The translations under genes and the position numbers were made by a program. The notes beneath the pieces are model-generated. The model did no database searches and had not been told where the DNA came from. It worked only from the letters and a program-made list of their open reading frames with translations. A stretch of DNA of 64,000 nt, taken from positions 3,348,001 to 3,412,000 of the forward strand of contig CP044131.1 in NCBI GenBank assembly GCA_008727115.1, written 5' to 3'. Source of the DNA: Comamonas testosteroni (GTDB taxonomy: Bacteria > Pseudomonadota > Gammaproteobacteria > Burkholderiales > Burkholderiaceae_C). Of the stretch, positions 48,812 through 58,131 are shown in pieces. The first letter of the stretch is position 1; every line of letters begins with the position of its first letter.

Positions 48812-49467
48812 GGCCTGGGCACCATATAGCCAAGACCACGCACATTGAGTACCGCCGAGGCTCCCAGCTTTTTACGCAGCCCGTGGATGTAGACCTCTAC
48901 GGCATTGCTGCTGACCTCATCGCCCCAGCCATAGAGCTTGTCTTCGAGTTGCTGACGCGACAAGGTAGCCCCCGGCCTGGCCAGCAATGCCTGTAAAACA
49001 GCCCACTCACGCCCTGAAAGACTGACCGCCTGCCCTCGAACACTGGCCTCCCGTGTATGAGGGTTGAGCACCACTCCGTCATATTCATAGATGGCATCGA
49101 GCTGGCCGTTGGCCCTGCGTGTCAGCGCACGAATACGGGCCAGCAACTCATCCATGTCGTAAGGCTTGATGACATAGTCATCGGCCCCCGCATCCAGCCC
49201 GGCAATCCGGTCACGCACTGCATCACGCGCAGTCGTGATCAAGACCGGCGTTGTGATCTTGCGAGCCCTCAGCTGTCGCAGTACCTGCAGGCCATCGACT
49301 TTGGGCAAGCCAAGGTCCAGTAGCACTAGGTCGTACGTATGGGCAAGCAAAGCGGTATCCGCCTGAGCGCCGTCCTGCACCCAGTCCACCACATAGCCAT
49401 CGGTACGCAACAGCGCCTGTACGGCCTGGCCGATCATGGTGTCATCTTCAACAAGCAGCAATCGCAT
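48808..49467 (-). CDS. OmpR-family response regulator (QseB/TctD-like)
   Basis: A 219-residue regulator. The receiver domain has phospho-acceptor Asp51 (LVLLDLGLPKVDG), the acidic pocket EDD at 7-9 and Lys in YVIKPYDMDEL. The winged-helix DNA-binding domain is typical of OmpR (SLSGREWAVLQALLARPG, SSNAVEVYIHGLRKKLG). It is first in the two-gene regulator-kinase operon. A start at 49467 fits the family; the frame continues to 49536 without support. Confidence 0.94.
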   Translation of the reverse strand: MRLLLVEDDTMIGQAVQALLRTDGYVVDWVQDGAQADTALLAHTYDLVLLDLGLPKVDGLQVLRQLRARKITTPVLITTARDAVRDRIAGLDAGADDYVIKPYDMDELLARIRALTRRANGQLDAIYEYDGVVLNPHTREASVRGQAVSLSGREWAVLQALLARPGATLSRQQLEDKLYGWGDEVSSNAVEVYIHGLRKKLGASAVLNVRGLGYMVPRP

Positions 49468-49740
49468 GTCAGAAGAATAGCGCCTCCTGAACGATTGCGC
49501 GCTACCGCGCTCTGAAGAAAAAGGCGATGCCAGCACAGCAGGAATACTTGCGAAGGGTGATCTTCAAGCCACTGTCATATGCTCTCTCAACACAGTCCTT
49601 CAAAAATAAAGGCGCGCCGCTTTTAACGGCACGCCTTCATGCTCAGGAGTGTCAGGCAAGAGCAGCCTCGCAGAAAAGCTGCTGCCTCCATCGCTCACGA
49701 GAGAGAAAAACTCAGCGCCATGCGCCTCAAAAAATCACGG
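49468..49740. other. Intergenic region upstream of the two-component operon
   Basis: 273 bp without a gene, between the response regulator's start and the end of the Roadblock-like gene. It contains the hairpin GGCGCGCCG-CTTTTAA-CGGCACGCC (49611-49635). No sequence motif identifies a regulator. Confidence 0.45.
49611..49635 (-). terminator. Probable terminator hairpin after the Roadblock-like gene
   Basis: GGCGTGCCG and CGGCGCGCC (one mismatch) with loop TTAAAAG on the minus strand, followed by TTTATTTTTG. It lies about 105 bp past the stop codon at 49741. Confidence 0.55.
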
Positions 49741-50145
49741 TCACACTGCAGCTTCCAGACCTGGCATGGCCATGCGGGCCTTTGTCAAAGCCATGCCCAG
49801 ATTGGCTGTGCGGCGGCAGACAAAAACGGCTACATAGTCAGGCACCGCCTTGCTGCGCAGAAAGACGTGAATCAGGTTGTCGCTGTTGATAATGATTTCC
49901 TGAAAATAATGATGGTCGTCCGTATTGACGCCTCGCGAGCGCTTGAACAGTGTCTCGATCATGGAAACATTGGGACCGTTGAACAAGTCGGCTGTGGCAG
50001 CTGCCACGAGGTCAATGACTTCACGCGGATGGGAGTCCACGGTACGAATAGACAGCAACATGCCCGAAGCAGCATCCACATAACCGGCAGCCAGACATTC
50101 GGGCACAGAGGCCACGGCCTGCGTCAACACAGCATCCAAACTCAT
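49741..50145 (-). CDS. Roadblock/LC7-like small protein
   Basis: A 134-residue protein of probable Roadblock/LC7 fold: helix VLTQAVASVPECLAAG, strand pair YVDAASGMLLSIRTV, central helix REVIDLVAAATADLF, then strands IIINSDNLIHVFL and VAVFVCRR and a final helix. Bacterial Roadblock proteins bind small GTPases such as MglA or act in motility and polarity switches. It lies 89 bp downstream of the ABC-phosphatase fusion and is probably co-transcribed. No GTPase gene is nearby. The fold assignment is from pattern reading only. Confidence 0.65.
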   Translation of the reverse strand: MSLDAVLTQAVASVPECLAAGYVDAASGMLLSIRTVDSHPREVIDLVAAATADLFNGPNVSMIETLFKRSRGVNTDDHHYFQEIIINSDNLIHVFLRSKAVPDYVAVFVCRRTANLGMALTKARMAMPGLEAAV

Positions 50146-50234
50146 TACATACTCACTTTCTTTTTACAGGACCCGCACGTCACCTGCCTCGGACTCGAAG
50201 CAGGTATCGCACGTTTCATCGTTATCTTGAAAGC

Positions 50235-51791
50235 TCAGCCCATCTTCTGGAGCAGAGCGTTTTCGAATTCATGCAACAGTGCTTCCTGGGCATCGGACTG
50301 CACATACTGCGCATCAATCAGTCGCACACGGCGCAAGGCCTCTTCTGCCGTCAAGCCTTCGCGCACCAACCAGGCCGCCAGTACTGTTCCTGTTCGACCC
50401 AGACCCGCCAGGCAGTGCACAGCAAGCACCTCTCCTCGTCGCAAAGCGCCAGACATGCGAGCCAGCAGCATCTGCATCTGGGCTACGGTTGGCGGCTCTT
50501 GGTCATAGACCGGCAAATGGAAGTTCTTGAGACCATGGCGAGCCAGCGCATCCTGCGGAAAATCTTTTTCCGTCAACGTGATCAGCATGGTGATGCCGCA
50601 GCGACTCAAGGCCTTGAGGTCTGCATCCATGTCATGGACTACGCCAGGCCAGGGGGTTCCTGCCAGTCTCCCCGGAACCAGCCAGGAAAATCCATTGGGG
50701 CCACGGCTTGCCGCCACTGCATTGTCAGCAGCCACAAGTGGCTGCATTTCCATCAACACAGCAGCATTGACTGGCCGAGGTTGATAGGCAGCAGGAGCAG
50801 AGTCGGCCAAGACAGCCACAGGCTCAAGCGCCACTTCTGGGCTCTCGGACACTGGATGCGCATCAGCTGGAACTGAATCAACAGCCACCTTTGGCGCATC
50901 CACGACAACGACTGCGGGGCTTGCAGGCACTGCTTCAACAAACTCAGCAATCGCCGCCAGTGCAACTTCTGGCAGTGGTGGTGGAGGCAGGACGTCATCC
51001 GCCAACTCATAGATGGGCGTTCCTGGCATGGGCACGGCACAGCTTCCAGTACGCAAAAACTGCTGTCCGGCAGCGCTGACCGGGCGCTGAGTAAAAGCGG
51101 CCATGCTGGCCGCCTCCTGAATACGTCCACCCGCAAGCAGCAGCATCTGTTCGGCTGCCGCCTGAGCGTGCTGTTGCTGGTGCGTCACCAGCAACACACT
51201 GCTGTGCTGACCAATTTGCTTGATCACATCCAGCAGCAAAAAAGCTTCGTAGCCTTCCAGATCAGCCGTTGGCTCATCCACCATCAAGACTGCAGGCTTG
51301 GCCCATGCCTCTCGCAAGATGGCAACAGCACGCTGCTGCACCGTGCTCAGCAACATGGTCGGACTGTCCAGCACCTGGGCAAGCTCGGCAAAGCCAAACC
51401 GCTGCAGTTGCTCTGTCACCCACTGGCGCCACTCCAGTGGCGACCGGCTTTCGGTCTGGCGCCCCATCTCGATCAGGGCATCCAGCGTATTGGCGCGCAT
51501 GAGACGAGCGTGCTGCTGCACCAGTCGTGGCAAGGCCTGGCTGCTGTCTGCACTCAGCGGCATATCCAAGGGCTGGCCTGTGTAAGACACCTGACCCCAA
51601 GTGCGAAAACGTGGATTGGCGGCATTCAGACCGGCCAGAGTGCGCAGCAGCGTAGACTTTCCTGTGCCTGCCGGGCCCAGCAGGGCCGTAATACCGGTGG
51701 TAGGCAAGACAAAGTCCACCTCGGCCAAGACAACACGCGGGCCATACGATGCCCCCAGGCCTTGCACCTGCAGACTGTTTTGCTGTTCCAA
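50235..51791 (-). CDS. ABC-type ATPase fused to a dual-specificity protein phosphatase
   Basis: Counted from the GTG at 51830 (531 residues), the domains are as follows. An ABC ATPase domain at about 18-240 has Walker A GPAGTGKST (52-60), Walker B VLMVDEPTAD (181-190), H-loop His217 and a degenerate LSTVQ signature in place of LSGGQ. A long Pro/Ala/Val linker spans 265-355. A dual-specificity/tyrosine phosphatase domain at about 375-531 has the CX5R loop HCLAGLGRTG (Cys473, Arg479) and general acid Asp443. A TTG at 51791 has a strong GAGGGGG site and is preferred; it gives 518 residues. No membrane permease is adjacent. It may be a signalling ATPase rather than a transporter. Confidence 0.8.
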   Translation of the reverse strand: MEQQNSLQVQGLGASYGPRVVLAEVDFVLPTTGITALLGPAGTGKSTLLRTLAGLNAANPRFRTWGQVSYTGQPLDMPLSADSSQALPRLVQQHARLMRANTLDALIEMGRQTESRSPLEWRQWVTEQLQRFGFAELAQVLDSPTMLLSTVQQRAVAILREAWAKPAVLMVDEPTADLEGYEAFLLLDVIKQIGQHSSVLLVTHQQQHAQAAAEQMLLLAGGRIQEAASMAAFTQRPVSAAGQQFLRTGSCAVPMPGTPIYELADDVLPPPPLPEVALAAIAEFVEAVPASPAVVVVDAPKVAVDSVPADAHPVSESPEVALEPVAVLADSAPAAYQPRPVNAAVLMEMQPLVAADNAVAASRGPNGFSWLVPGRLAGTPWPGVVHDMDADLKALSRCGITMLITLTEKDFPQDALARHGLKNFHLPVYDQEPPTVAQMQMLLARMSGALRRGEVLAVHCLAGLGRTGTVLAAWLVREGLTAEEALRRVRLIDAQYVQSDAQEALLHEFENALLQKMG

Positions 51792-52033
51792 AGAAGTCCC
51801 CCTCGCAGCGCCTACTTCGGAGGCTCTCACGTTTGATGGCAGTCACGCCCTGCTGCTCTCGCTGGCAGTCAACAGGCAAATGAGTGAATTGACCAGTCTA
51901 TTTCATTACACCTTTGTGAATCTGACAGCTAATAAAACGTGACAAATCCATGGGGAGATCCCGATTTATCCCCGCAATTAAGCATCCTTTTGCGATAAAT
52001 CAAGGCAATCGAGGCTTTTCACAAGGATTCATC

Positions 52034-52065
52034 AAAAAGCCGCTTTTGTCTAAAGCGGCTTTTTT
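52034..52065 (-). terminator. Intrinsic terminator after the Do-type protease gene
   Basis: AAAAAGCCGCTTT and AAAGCGGCTTTTT form a 13-bp stem around a five-base loop, with T tracts on both strands. It lies 13 bp after the protease stop on the minus strand. Confidence 0.9.
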
Positions 52066-52077
52066 GGAAGGCCTCAC

Positions 52078-53619
52078 TCAGCCCAGTCTCACCGGCACAA
52101 AGATCTTGTTGCCATCACGCCAGATCAAGATGGCCACCGTCTTATCTGCCTGAGCCACCGCAGCACGAACTGCATCGATATTGCTGACAGACACTCCGTT
52201 GATGGACAAGAGCACATCCCCTTGGACAATTCCTGCGCCTGCCGCCGGCCCAGAAGACTGGGCCACCAACAAGCCTGAGTCCAAGCCAAGCTGAGCCTTC
52301 TCCTCAGGCTGCAAAGGCCGCAAGGCTAGCCCCAGCTTGCCCTTGTCTGAATCTCGGGCAGCTGCGCTCTCTTTCGCTGGCTTGTCGCTAGCATCTCCCA
52401 AGGTTGCACTCAAGGTCTTGGCTTCACCTTTGCGCCAGACTTCCAGCGTCACCTTCTGCCCCGGCAAAGCCTGGCCTATCAATGCAGGCAGGTCTCCTGA
52501 ACCCACGATAGGCGAGCCATCAACCTTGCGCACCACATCGCCGGGCTCCAGGCCCGCCTTGGCAGCAGGCCCATTCTTTTCGACACTGGCCACCAAGGCG
52601 CCTTCCGGCTTGTCCAGCTTGAAGGAGTCGGCAAAAGCCTGATTCACCTCCTGCACACTCACCCCCAGCTTGGCGTGCTGCGCCTTGCCTGTGGACTGAA
52701 TCTGTTGCTGCACACGGGTTGCAAGATCAATCGGAATCGCAAATGACACGCCTTGATAACCACCCGAGCGGGTGTAGATCTGGCTGTTGATTCCTACCAC
52801 CTCTCCTTGCGCATTGAAAAGCGGCCCCCCTGAGTTGCCGGGATTGATGGCCACATCCGTTTGCAGGAAAGGCACAAAGGAGTCATCCGGCAAAGAGCGC
52901 CCCTTGGCACTGACCACACCTGCCGTCACGCTGTTTTCAAAACCGAAGGGCGAGCCGATGGCCAGCACCCAGTCACCGACACGCAACTGGCTGGTCTTGC
53001 CCAGCTTGACGACCGGCAAGTCCTTGGCCTCAATCTTGAGCACGGCCACATCCGTCTTGGGATCACTCCCCAGGACCTTGGCCTTGAACTCGCGGCGATC
53101 CGTAAGCTTGACCGTGACCTCATCAGCACCATGAACGACATGGGCGTTGGTCAGAATGACGCCATCGCTGGAGACGATGAAGCCTGAACCCTGGCCTCGC
53201 ACGGGGGCCTCTGGCTGTGGCTGCAACTGCCTTCCTGGCCCCATCCCCGGCATACCAGGAATACCGAATCGACGGAAAAACTCAAAAAAAGGATCATCGG
53301 GATCCATCTGTGGCGATCCACCATGGGGACTTTGCCGATCCGCAGTCGACTCACCGTCGCCATCCACCATGGAGCGCGAAGTACCGACCACGCTGATGTT
53401 GACCACCGCAGCACCATTGCGCGCTGTGATATCCGCAAAATTAGGAGCACCAACCGCAGGCAGATTGCTTGGCGCCATCGTGCTCAAAGGCGCAACTTGG
53501 GCCGTCGCCGTGCTGCGGCTGCCAACTAGCCCAGCCCCGGTAGCTCCAAGCGCACCAATGGCACCTGCAGCCACTAAAGCCATAACCAGACGACGCGGCG
53601 TAGAAAGAAGTGTGTTCAT
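52078..53619 (-). CDS. degP: Do-family periplasmic serine protease (DegP/MucD-like)
   Basis: Periplasmic quality-control protease and chaperone, 513 residues from the ATG at 53619. The signal/anchor region (RRLVMALVAAGAIGALGATG) precedes a low-complexity Met/Pro/Gly loop. The trypsin-like domain has the triad His (ILTNAHVVHG), Asp (PKTDVAVL) and Ser (NPGNSGGPLF). Two PDZ domains follow (GALVASVEKNGPAAKAGLEP; GLLVAQSSGPAAGAGIVQGD). The two-PDZ layout and length fit DegP/MucD. It is a single gene with a strong terminator. A GAAAGG site precedes the start. Confidence 0.95.
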   Translation of the reverse strand: MNTLLSTPRRLVMALVAAGAIGALGATGAGLVGSRSTATAQVAPLSTMAPSNLPAVGAPNFADITARNGAAVVNISVVGTSRSMVDGDGESTADRQSPHGGSPQMDPDDPFFEFFRRFGIPGMPGMGPGRQLQPQPEAPVRGQGSGFIVSSDGVILTNAHVVHGADEVTVKLTDRREFKAKVLGSDPKTDVAVLKIEAKDLPVVKLGKTSQLRVGDWVLAIGSPFGFENSVTAGVVSAKGRSLPDDSFVPFLQTDVAINPGNSGGPLFNAQGEVVGINSQIYTRSGGYQGVSFAIPIDLATRVQQQIQSTGKAQHAKLGVSVQEVNQAFADSFKLDKPEGALVASVEKNGPAAKAGLEPGDVVRKVDGSPIVGSGDLPALIGQALPGQKVTLEVWRKGEAKTLSATLGDASDKPAKESAAARDSDKGKLGLALRPLQPEEKAQLGLDSGLLVAQSSGPAAGAGIVQGDVLLSINGVSVSNIDAVRAAVAQADKTVAILIWRDGNKIFVPVRLG

Positions 53620-53804
53620 GGCAAACCTTTCATAGATACACCCAACCGGTGTCATTGAAAGCAAGTTTGAACCTTCACACTTAGGCCAGACTTAGGAGGA
53701 GCAAGATCAGTGCTTGTGTCTCAAAAACTCCTAAAAGAAGTGCTTCATGCCCTTCCCCTATAAGGGGTAGGAGGCAAATTCACTCAAAAAAAACTTTCAC
53801 GTTA

Positions 53805-54185
53805 TCAAAGCAGATCCAGCACCAGCTCTGGCGGGCGGCACAGCTTCGCGCCCTTGGGAGTCACCACGATGGGGCGATTGAGCAGCACCGGATGGGCTGC
53901 CACTGCCTCAATGATTTGTGCATCGCTCACGGCCTCATTGTCCAGACCCAGCTCCTTGTATTGCGACTCCTTGGTGCGCAGCAGCTCACGCACAGGCACG
54001 CCCAGATGCGCAATCAACTCTGCCAGCTCAGGCGCTGTCAGCGGCGTAGCAAGATACTCGACGATATTGGGTTCAATGCCACGTTCGCGCAGCAGGGCCA
54101 GCGCGCCGCGCGAATTGCTGCAGCGGTTGTTGTGGAAGATGGTGATATCGGGGCGGTTCACGGGGGCTTCAGTACTTGTAGTCAT
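53805..54185 (-). CDS. arsC: ArsC-family glutaredoxin-type arsenate reductase
   Basis: A 126-residue thioredoxin-fold enzyme. The catalytic Cys is in FHNNRCSNSRGAL. The conserved LATPLTAPEL helix, LRTKESQYKELGL and HPVLLNRPIVVTPKGAKLCRPPE match the ArsC/YfgD group. That group includes arsenate reductases and redox proteins of unknown role. No ars operon surrounds it, so arsenate detoxification is possible but not proven. The ATG at 54185 is used; earlier codons to 54233 have no support. Confidence 0.88.
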   Translation of the reverse strand: MTTSTEAPVNRPDITIFHNNRCSNSRGALALLRERGIEPNIVEYLATPLTAPELAELIAHLGVPVRELLRTKESQYKELGLDNEAVSDAQIIEAVAAHPVLLNRPIVVTPKGAKLCRPPELVLDLL

Positions 54186-54404
54186 GGCTGCAGTGTAGCC
54201 ATGCCAGTCACCAGTGGCCCCGTGCAGGCCCATGCCTGGGTGAGCTGCGGCCAGGTCGTTCCTACCCAGTTCGACAGCGCACCGACAAGGCGCTTTCAGA
54301 CCACGCTGAACCCTGAGCTTGGGCGCACAGCGCGGCCTTGTAACCGCACCCTTTACGTTGAGCGCATCAGGTGCCCTTCAACAGCACTGCAGACCTGATC
54401 TGCA

Positions 54405-55907
54405 TCAGGCTCCGGCCAAGACATCTCCCACGCACAGGTACTTGATTTCCACATAGTCATCAATCCCGTGATGCGATCCTTCACGGCCCAGGCCCGACTG
54501 CTTGACACCACCGAAAGGCACATGTTCGGTGGCCAAAATACCGACGTTCACGCCCACCATGCCGAACTCCAGCTCTTCACCTACGCGGAAGATGCGGCCC
54601 ACATCACGGGTATAGACATAGCTGGCCAGGCCAAACTCGGTCGCATTCGCTGCGGCAATGACTTCCTGCTCGGTATGAAAGCGCAACACCGGAGCCAGCG
54701 GCCCAAAGGTTTCCTCACGCGCACACACCATACCGGCCGTGACATCGGCAAGAACGGTTGGCTCGAAGAACTGACCGCTACCCAGGCTACTCAGTCGGTT
54801 ACCACCCGCCACCACGCGCGCACCGCCCGCCAGTGCATCGTCAATGTGACGCTGCACCTTCACCAGCGCGGCTTCCTCAATCAGCGGCCCTTGCACCACC
54901 CCATCCTCAAAGCCATTGCCCACACGGGCCTGACGGACACGCTGCGCAAATTTTTCGACAAATGCCTCATACACACCGTCCTGCACATAAAAACGGTTGG
55001 TGCAGACACAGGTCTGTCCCGAGTTGCGAAACTTGCTCGCAAACGCTCCTTCCACGGCGGAATCCAGGTCTGCATCGTCAAAGACGATGAAGGGAGCATT
55101 GCCACCCAGCTCCAGCGACAGCTTCTTGACCGTAGGTGCGCACTGGGCCATGAGAATGCGGCCCACTTCCGTGGAGCCAGTAAAGCTCAGATGACGCACG
55201 GTGTCGCTCGCACAAAGCAGGCGACCAATGGCAATGGAATTGTTGCTGTCGGCACACAGCACGTTGATCACACCGGCAGGAATGCCAGCGCGCACGGCCA
55301 GCTCGGCCGCTGCCAGGGCAGTCAATGGCGTCAGCTCTGCCGGCTTGACCACCACGGTACAGCCCGCAGCGAGCGCCGGAGCAACCTTGCGGGTAATCAT
55401 GGCCAGAGGAAAGTTCCAGGGCGTGATCGCTGCACACACGCCAATAGCCTGGCGCAACACCAGCAAACGGCGGTTGTTATCAAAGGTGGGTAGCGTCTCG
55501 CCGTTGATGCGCTTGGCTTCTTCCGCAAACCACTCCACAAAACTGGCTGCATAGGTCACTTCACCACGTGCCTCAGCCAAGGGCTTGCCTTGCTCGGCCG
55601 TCATGATGCGGGCCAGATCATCCGCGTTTTGCTGCAGCAGATCGAACCAGCGACGCAGCAGCTGACTGCGCTCCTTGGCAGTCTTGCGACGCCATTCCAA
55701 GCCTGCTGCTTCGGCGGCATCAATGGCCTGCTGGGCCTGCTCTACTCCAAGGTTCGCTACATCGATCAGATGCTCGCCCGTCGCAGGGTCATACACAGCA
55801 AAGCGCGAAGGGCCAGAAAGCCACTGCCCGTTCACTAGTGCATCGGCACGCAGCAAAGAGGGGTCTTTAAGCGCCAGCAGAGGGCGTGAAGCATTGTTTT
55901 GAGTCAT
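54405..55907 (-). CDS. gabD: NAD(P)-dependent succinate-semialdehyde dehydrogenase-like aldehyde dehydrogenase
   Basis: A 500-residue ALDH. The cofactor fold has SFTGSTEVGR, the general base Glu is in LELGGNAPFIVFDD and the catalytic Cys in SGQTCVCTN. The closing motifs PFGGVKQSGLGREGSHHG and YVEIKY are typical of the GabD/SSADH branch. It oxidises succinate semialdehyde or a related aldehyde to the acid. It is the last gene of a four-gene minus-strand set with the URO-D-like protein, a Bug receptor and a PLP lyase, although 160 bp separates it from the URO-D gene. The substrate is inferred from sequence class. Confidence 0.85.
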   Translation of the reverse strand: MTQNNASRPLLALKDPSLLRADALVNGQWLSGPSRFAVYDPATGEHLIDVANLGVEQAQQAIDAAEAAGLEWRRKTAKERSQLLRRWFDLLQQNADDLARIMTAEQGKPLAEARGEVTYAASFVEWFAEEAKRINGETLPTFDNNRRLLVLRQAIGVCAAITPWNFPLAMITRKVAPALAAGCTVVVKPAELTPLTALAAAELAVRAGIPAGVINVLCADSNNSIAIGRLLCASDTVRHLSFTGSTEVGRILMAQCAPTVKKLSLELGGNAPFIVFDDADLDSAVEGAFASKFRNSGQTCVCTNRFYVQDGVYEAFVEKFAQRVRQARVGNGFEDGVVQGPLIEEAALVKVQRHIDDALAGGARVVAGGNRLSSLGSGQFFEPTVLADVTAGMVCAREETFGPLAPVLRFHTEQEVIAAANATEFGLASYVYTRDVGRIFRVGEELEFGMVGVNVGILATEHVPFGGVKQSGLGREGSHHGIDDYVEIKYLCVGDVLAGA

Positions 55908-56067
55908 TTTTTATGATCAGTTCTGCGGAAAGAATGCCGCTGACGCGGCAAAAAAGTACAGGCGCAAGGCGCTGCGGCAAACAGCAGCGGCCATCAAACA
56001 GTAGCCAGGCATCGCCCGACATTGCCAGCACGAACGTTTACCCGCTCGCGCTGGCAACGGCCGGACA

Positions 56068-57003
56068 TCAGGCCTGCCCGCTGGTGTAGTCGCGCAGGAA
56101 ATGCAGATTGCGCTGCGAGGTGAAAGACGGAATGGTGCAGCCAGGAGCCAGAATGAAATTCTGGCTGCCCACCTGCTGCAGGCAGTCATCGATCTCTGCG
56201 GCGATTTCGGGCAGAGTGCGCTCCTGAATGCGCGTTTCGTCAATACCGCCCATCAGACACTTGTCGGTCATGGCGCGCAGTTGGGACAGGCTGGGGTTGG
56301 TAGGCAGACGATCCGAGACGCTGAGCACTTCAAAGGGGTAGCCGTCGATGCGTTCCATCTCCAGCGCACTTCCATGCACGTGCAGCACACGTGCCATGCC
56401 TTCGGCAGCCTTCAGCACGGCCACCGTAAAAGGCTTCTGGAATTGTTCATGCTGCTCCTCGGTGGCACCACGCGCCATATGCGCAGGCATGGCTCCGTTG
56501 ATGGACAGGAACATGCCCTCGATACCCAGTGCCTTGACGGCAGCCATGTACTCGCACATCACCTCGGTCACGACTTCCAGCGCAGCCAGCGCCTCACCGC
56601 GATGGGCATACATGCGAGGGCCTTGAGAAAAGCCAATATTGCGCACGATCTGCTGGAAAGGCTCGAAACCAGTCTCCAGCAGCGGTGTCTCCGGGCAGGC
56701 ATCCTGAATGCGCTGCAAACATTCGAGCTGGGCCACAAAGCCCGGATCCTTGAGCGAGATACGCGTATAGGCACGCAGGCTCTCGGCGCTGTCCAGTGTC
56801 TGCACACCCGCCGGCACGGGATAGCGATAGTCATTCATGACCTTGAGCACATCCCATTGGTACTCGCGCAGAAACTCGATATGCAGGTCGGCGGACCTGC
56901 TGCCGCTGAGGTGGTCGGAGAGAAAGTGCACCCATGCCGTGACAGGTGCTCTATCGACAGGCTGGCCTTTAACTGCAGCAAGAAAGCGTTGACGTTTATT
57001 CAT
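56068..57003 (-). CDS. Uroporphyrinogen decarboxylase (URO-D) family protein, probably a methyltransferase-like enzyme
   Basis: A 311-residue TIM-barrel protein of the URO-D superfamily. It keeps a HVHGSALEM motif and a late APGC, reminiscent of the zinc-binding His/Cys of MtaA/CmuA corrinoid methyltransferases. The MGGIDETRIQERTLPEIAAEI segment is typical. It lacks the N-terminal features of HemE, so a heme role is unlikely. It lies between a Bug receptor and an aldehyde dehydrogenase, which suggests part of a catabolic route, perhaps demethylation or decarboxylation. The ATG at 57003 fits. Exact chemistry unknown. Confidence 0.75.
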   Translation of the reverse strand: MNKRQRFLAAVKGQPVDRAPVTAWVHFLSDHLSGSRSADLHIEFLREYQWDVLKVMNDYRYPVPAGVQTLDSAESLRAYTRISLKDPGFVAQLECLQRIQDACPETPLLETGFEPFQQIVRNIGFSQGPRMYAHRGEALAALEVVTEVMCEYMAAVKALGIEGMFLSINGAMPAHMARGATEEQHEQFQKPFTVAVLKAAEGMARVLHVHGSALEMERIDGYPFEVLSVSDRLPTNPSLSQLRAMTDKCLMGGIDETRIQERTLPEIAAEIDDCLQQVGSQNFILAPGCTIPSFTSQRNLHFLRDYTSGQA

Positions 57004-57078
57004 GTTCTGGGGAAATCTCAAAAAGGAAAAGCAGGCAGCGTGAAGCCGAAAAAAGCGCTATGAGCCATGTGCTCGCGT

Positions 57079-58074
57079 TTACTGAGGTTGCACATTCGCA
57101 CCGCGCAGCAACTCACCCACCGTGGTCATGCTGTCTTGCAGACGCTTTTGGTAGGCCGCTGGCGATGCGCTGGGTGCTGGGAACATGGCCTGGCCTTCCA
57201 CCGCAGTACGAAACTCAGGATCCGCCACAACCTTGTTGATCTCGGCATACAGCTTGTCCAGGATGGGCTGGGGCGTACCACCGGGCGCTGCCACACCAAT
57301 GCGGGTCACAAAGCGATAAGAAGGAAAGCCTGCTTCGGTCGTCGTGGGCACTGCAGACAGCATGGGAAGACGCTGCGCCGATGTCACCGCCAGAGCCTTG
57401 AGCTTGCCGGCCTGAATATGAGGCAGCGGTGTCTGTGGCAGGTCGAACATGACCTGAATGCGCCCTGCCAGCAAATCCAGGATCGCCTGCGATGCGCCCT
57501 TGTACTGCACGTGGTTGAGTTGCACCCCGGTCTGGCGCGAGAAGTTCTCGCCTGCCAGATGCAGGGTATTGCCCAGCCCGGCCGAGCCGAAGTTCACCTC
57601 TCCTGGATGAGCCTTGGCATAGTCCACGAACTCTTTCAGGGTGGACACCGGGAACTGCTTGGGCACGGAGATCACCAGCGGCGACTCCACCAGGTTGGTA
57701 ATGCCGGAGAAGTCCTTGACCGGGTCAAAAGGCAGCTTCTTGTTGAGAGCCTGCAGCGAAGCATGGGTCAGCTCACCAATCAGATAGATGGTGTAGCCAT
57801 CTGGCTTGGCCTTGGACACATGCTCGGCCGCAATGATGGTGTTGCCACCGGGACGGTTGTCCACAACAAAGCTGTGCTTCATGTTGTCACCCATCTTGCG
57901 TACCAGCAGTCGTGCAACAAAGTCGGATGAGCCTCCGGCTGCGTACGGAACCACGATGCGAATCGGCGTATTGCCAGCGGGGTAGCTCCCAGCCTGGGCC
58001 TGCGACAAAGCCGGAGCTCCAGCCAGCAAAGCGGCTGCACCCCATGCAAAGCTGCGACGTGTAATCGAGGACAT
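57079..58074 (-). CDS. Bug-family (TctC-like) periplasmic solute-binding receptor, second copy
   Basis: A 331-residue receptor. The signal peptide (RRSFAWGAAALLAGAPALSQ) is cleaved near AQA. Family signatures are PIRIVVPYAAGGSSDFVARL, VVDNRPGGNTIIAAEHVSK and VQYKGASQAILDLLAGRIQ. It is between the PLP lyase and the URO-D-like gene, so its ligand probably enters that pathway. No TctAB genes are adjacent. It is clearly different from the copy at 4373 in the ligand loops. Confidence 0.9.
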   Translation of the reverse strand: MSSITRRSFAWGAAALLAGAPALSQAQAGSYPAGNTPIRIVVPYAAGGSSDFVARLLVRKMGDNMKHSFVVDNRPGGNTIIAAEHVSKAKPDGYTIYLIGELTHASLQALNKKLPFDPVKDFSGITNLVESPLVISVPKQFPVSTLKEFVDYAKAHPGEVNFGSAGLGNTLHLAGENFSRQTGVQLNHVQYKGASQAILDLLAGRIQVMFDLPQTPLPHIQAGKLKALAVTSAQRLPMLSAVPTTTEAGFPSYRFVTRIGVAAPGGTPQPILDKLYAEINKVVADPEFRTAVEGQAMFPAPSASPAAYQKRLQDSMTTVGELLRGANVQPQ

Positions 58075-58131
58075 GCTTGTCTCCTTGGTGTTCGTTAAAA
58101 GTTATTCAAGGGTCGTTCGAGCAGTCGGCGT

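Noticed and set aside
54468-55493. A 341-codon plus-strand frame opposite gabD
   Set aside because: It is antisense to a complete aldehyde dehydrogenase; composition is typical of shadow frames in high-G+C DNA.
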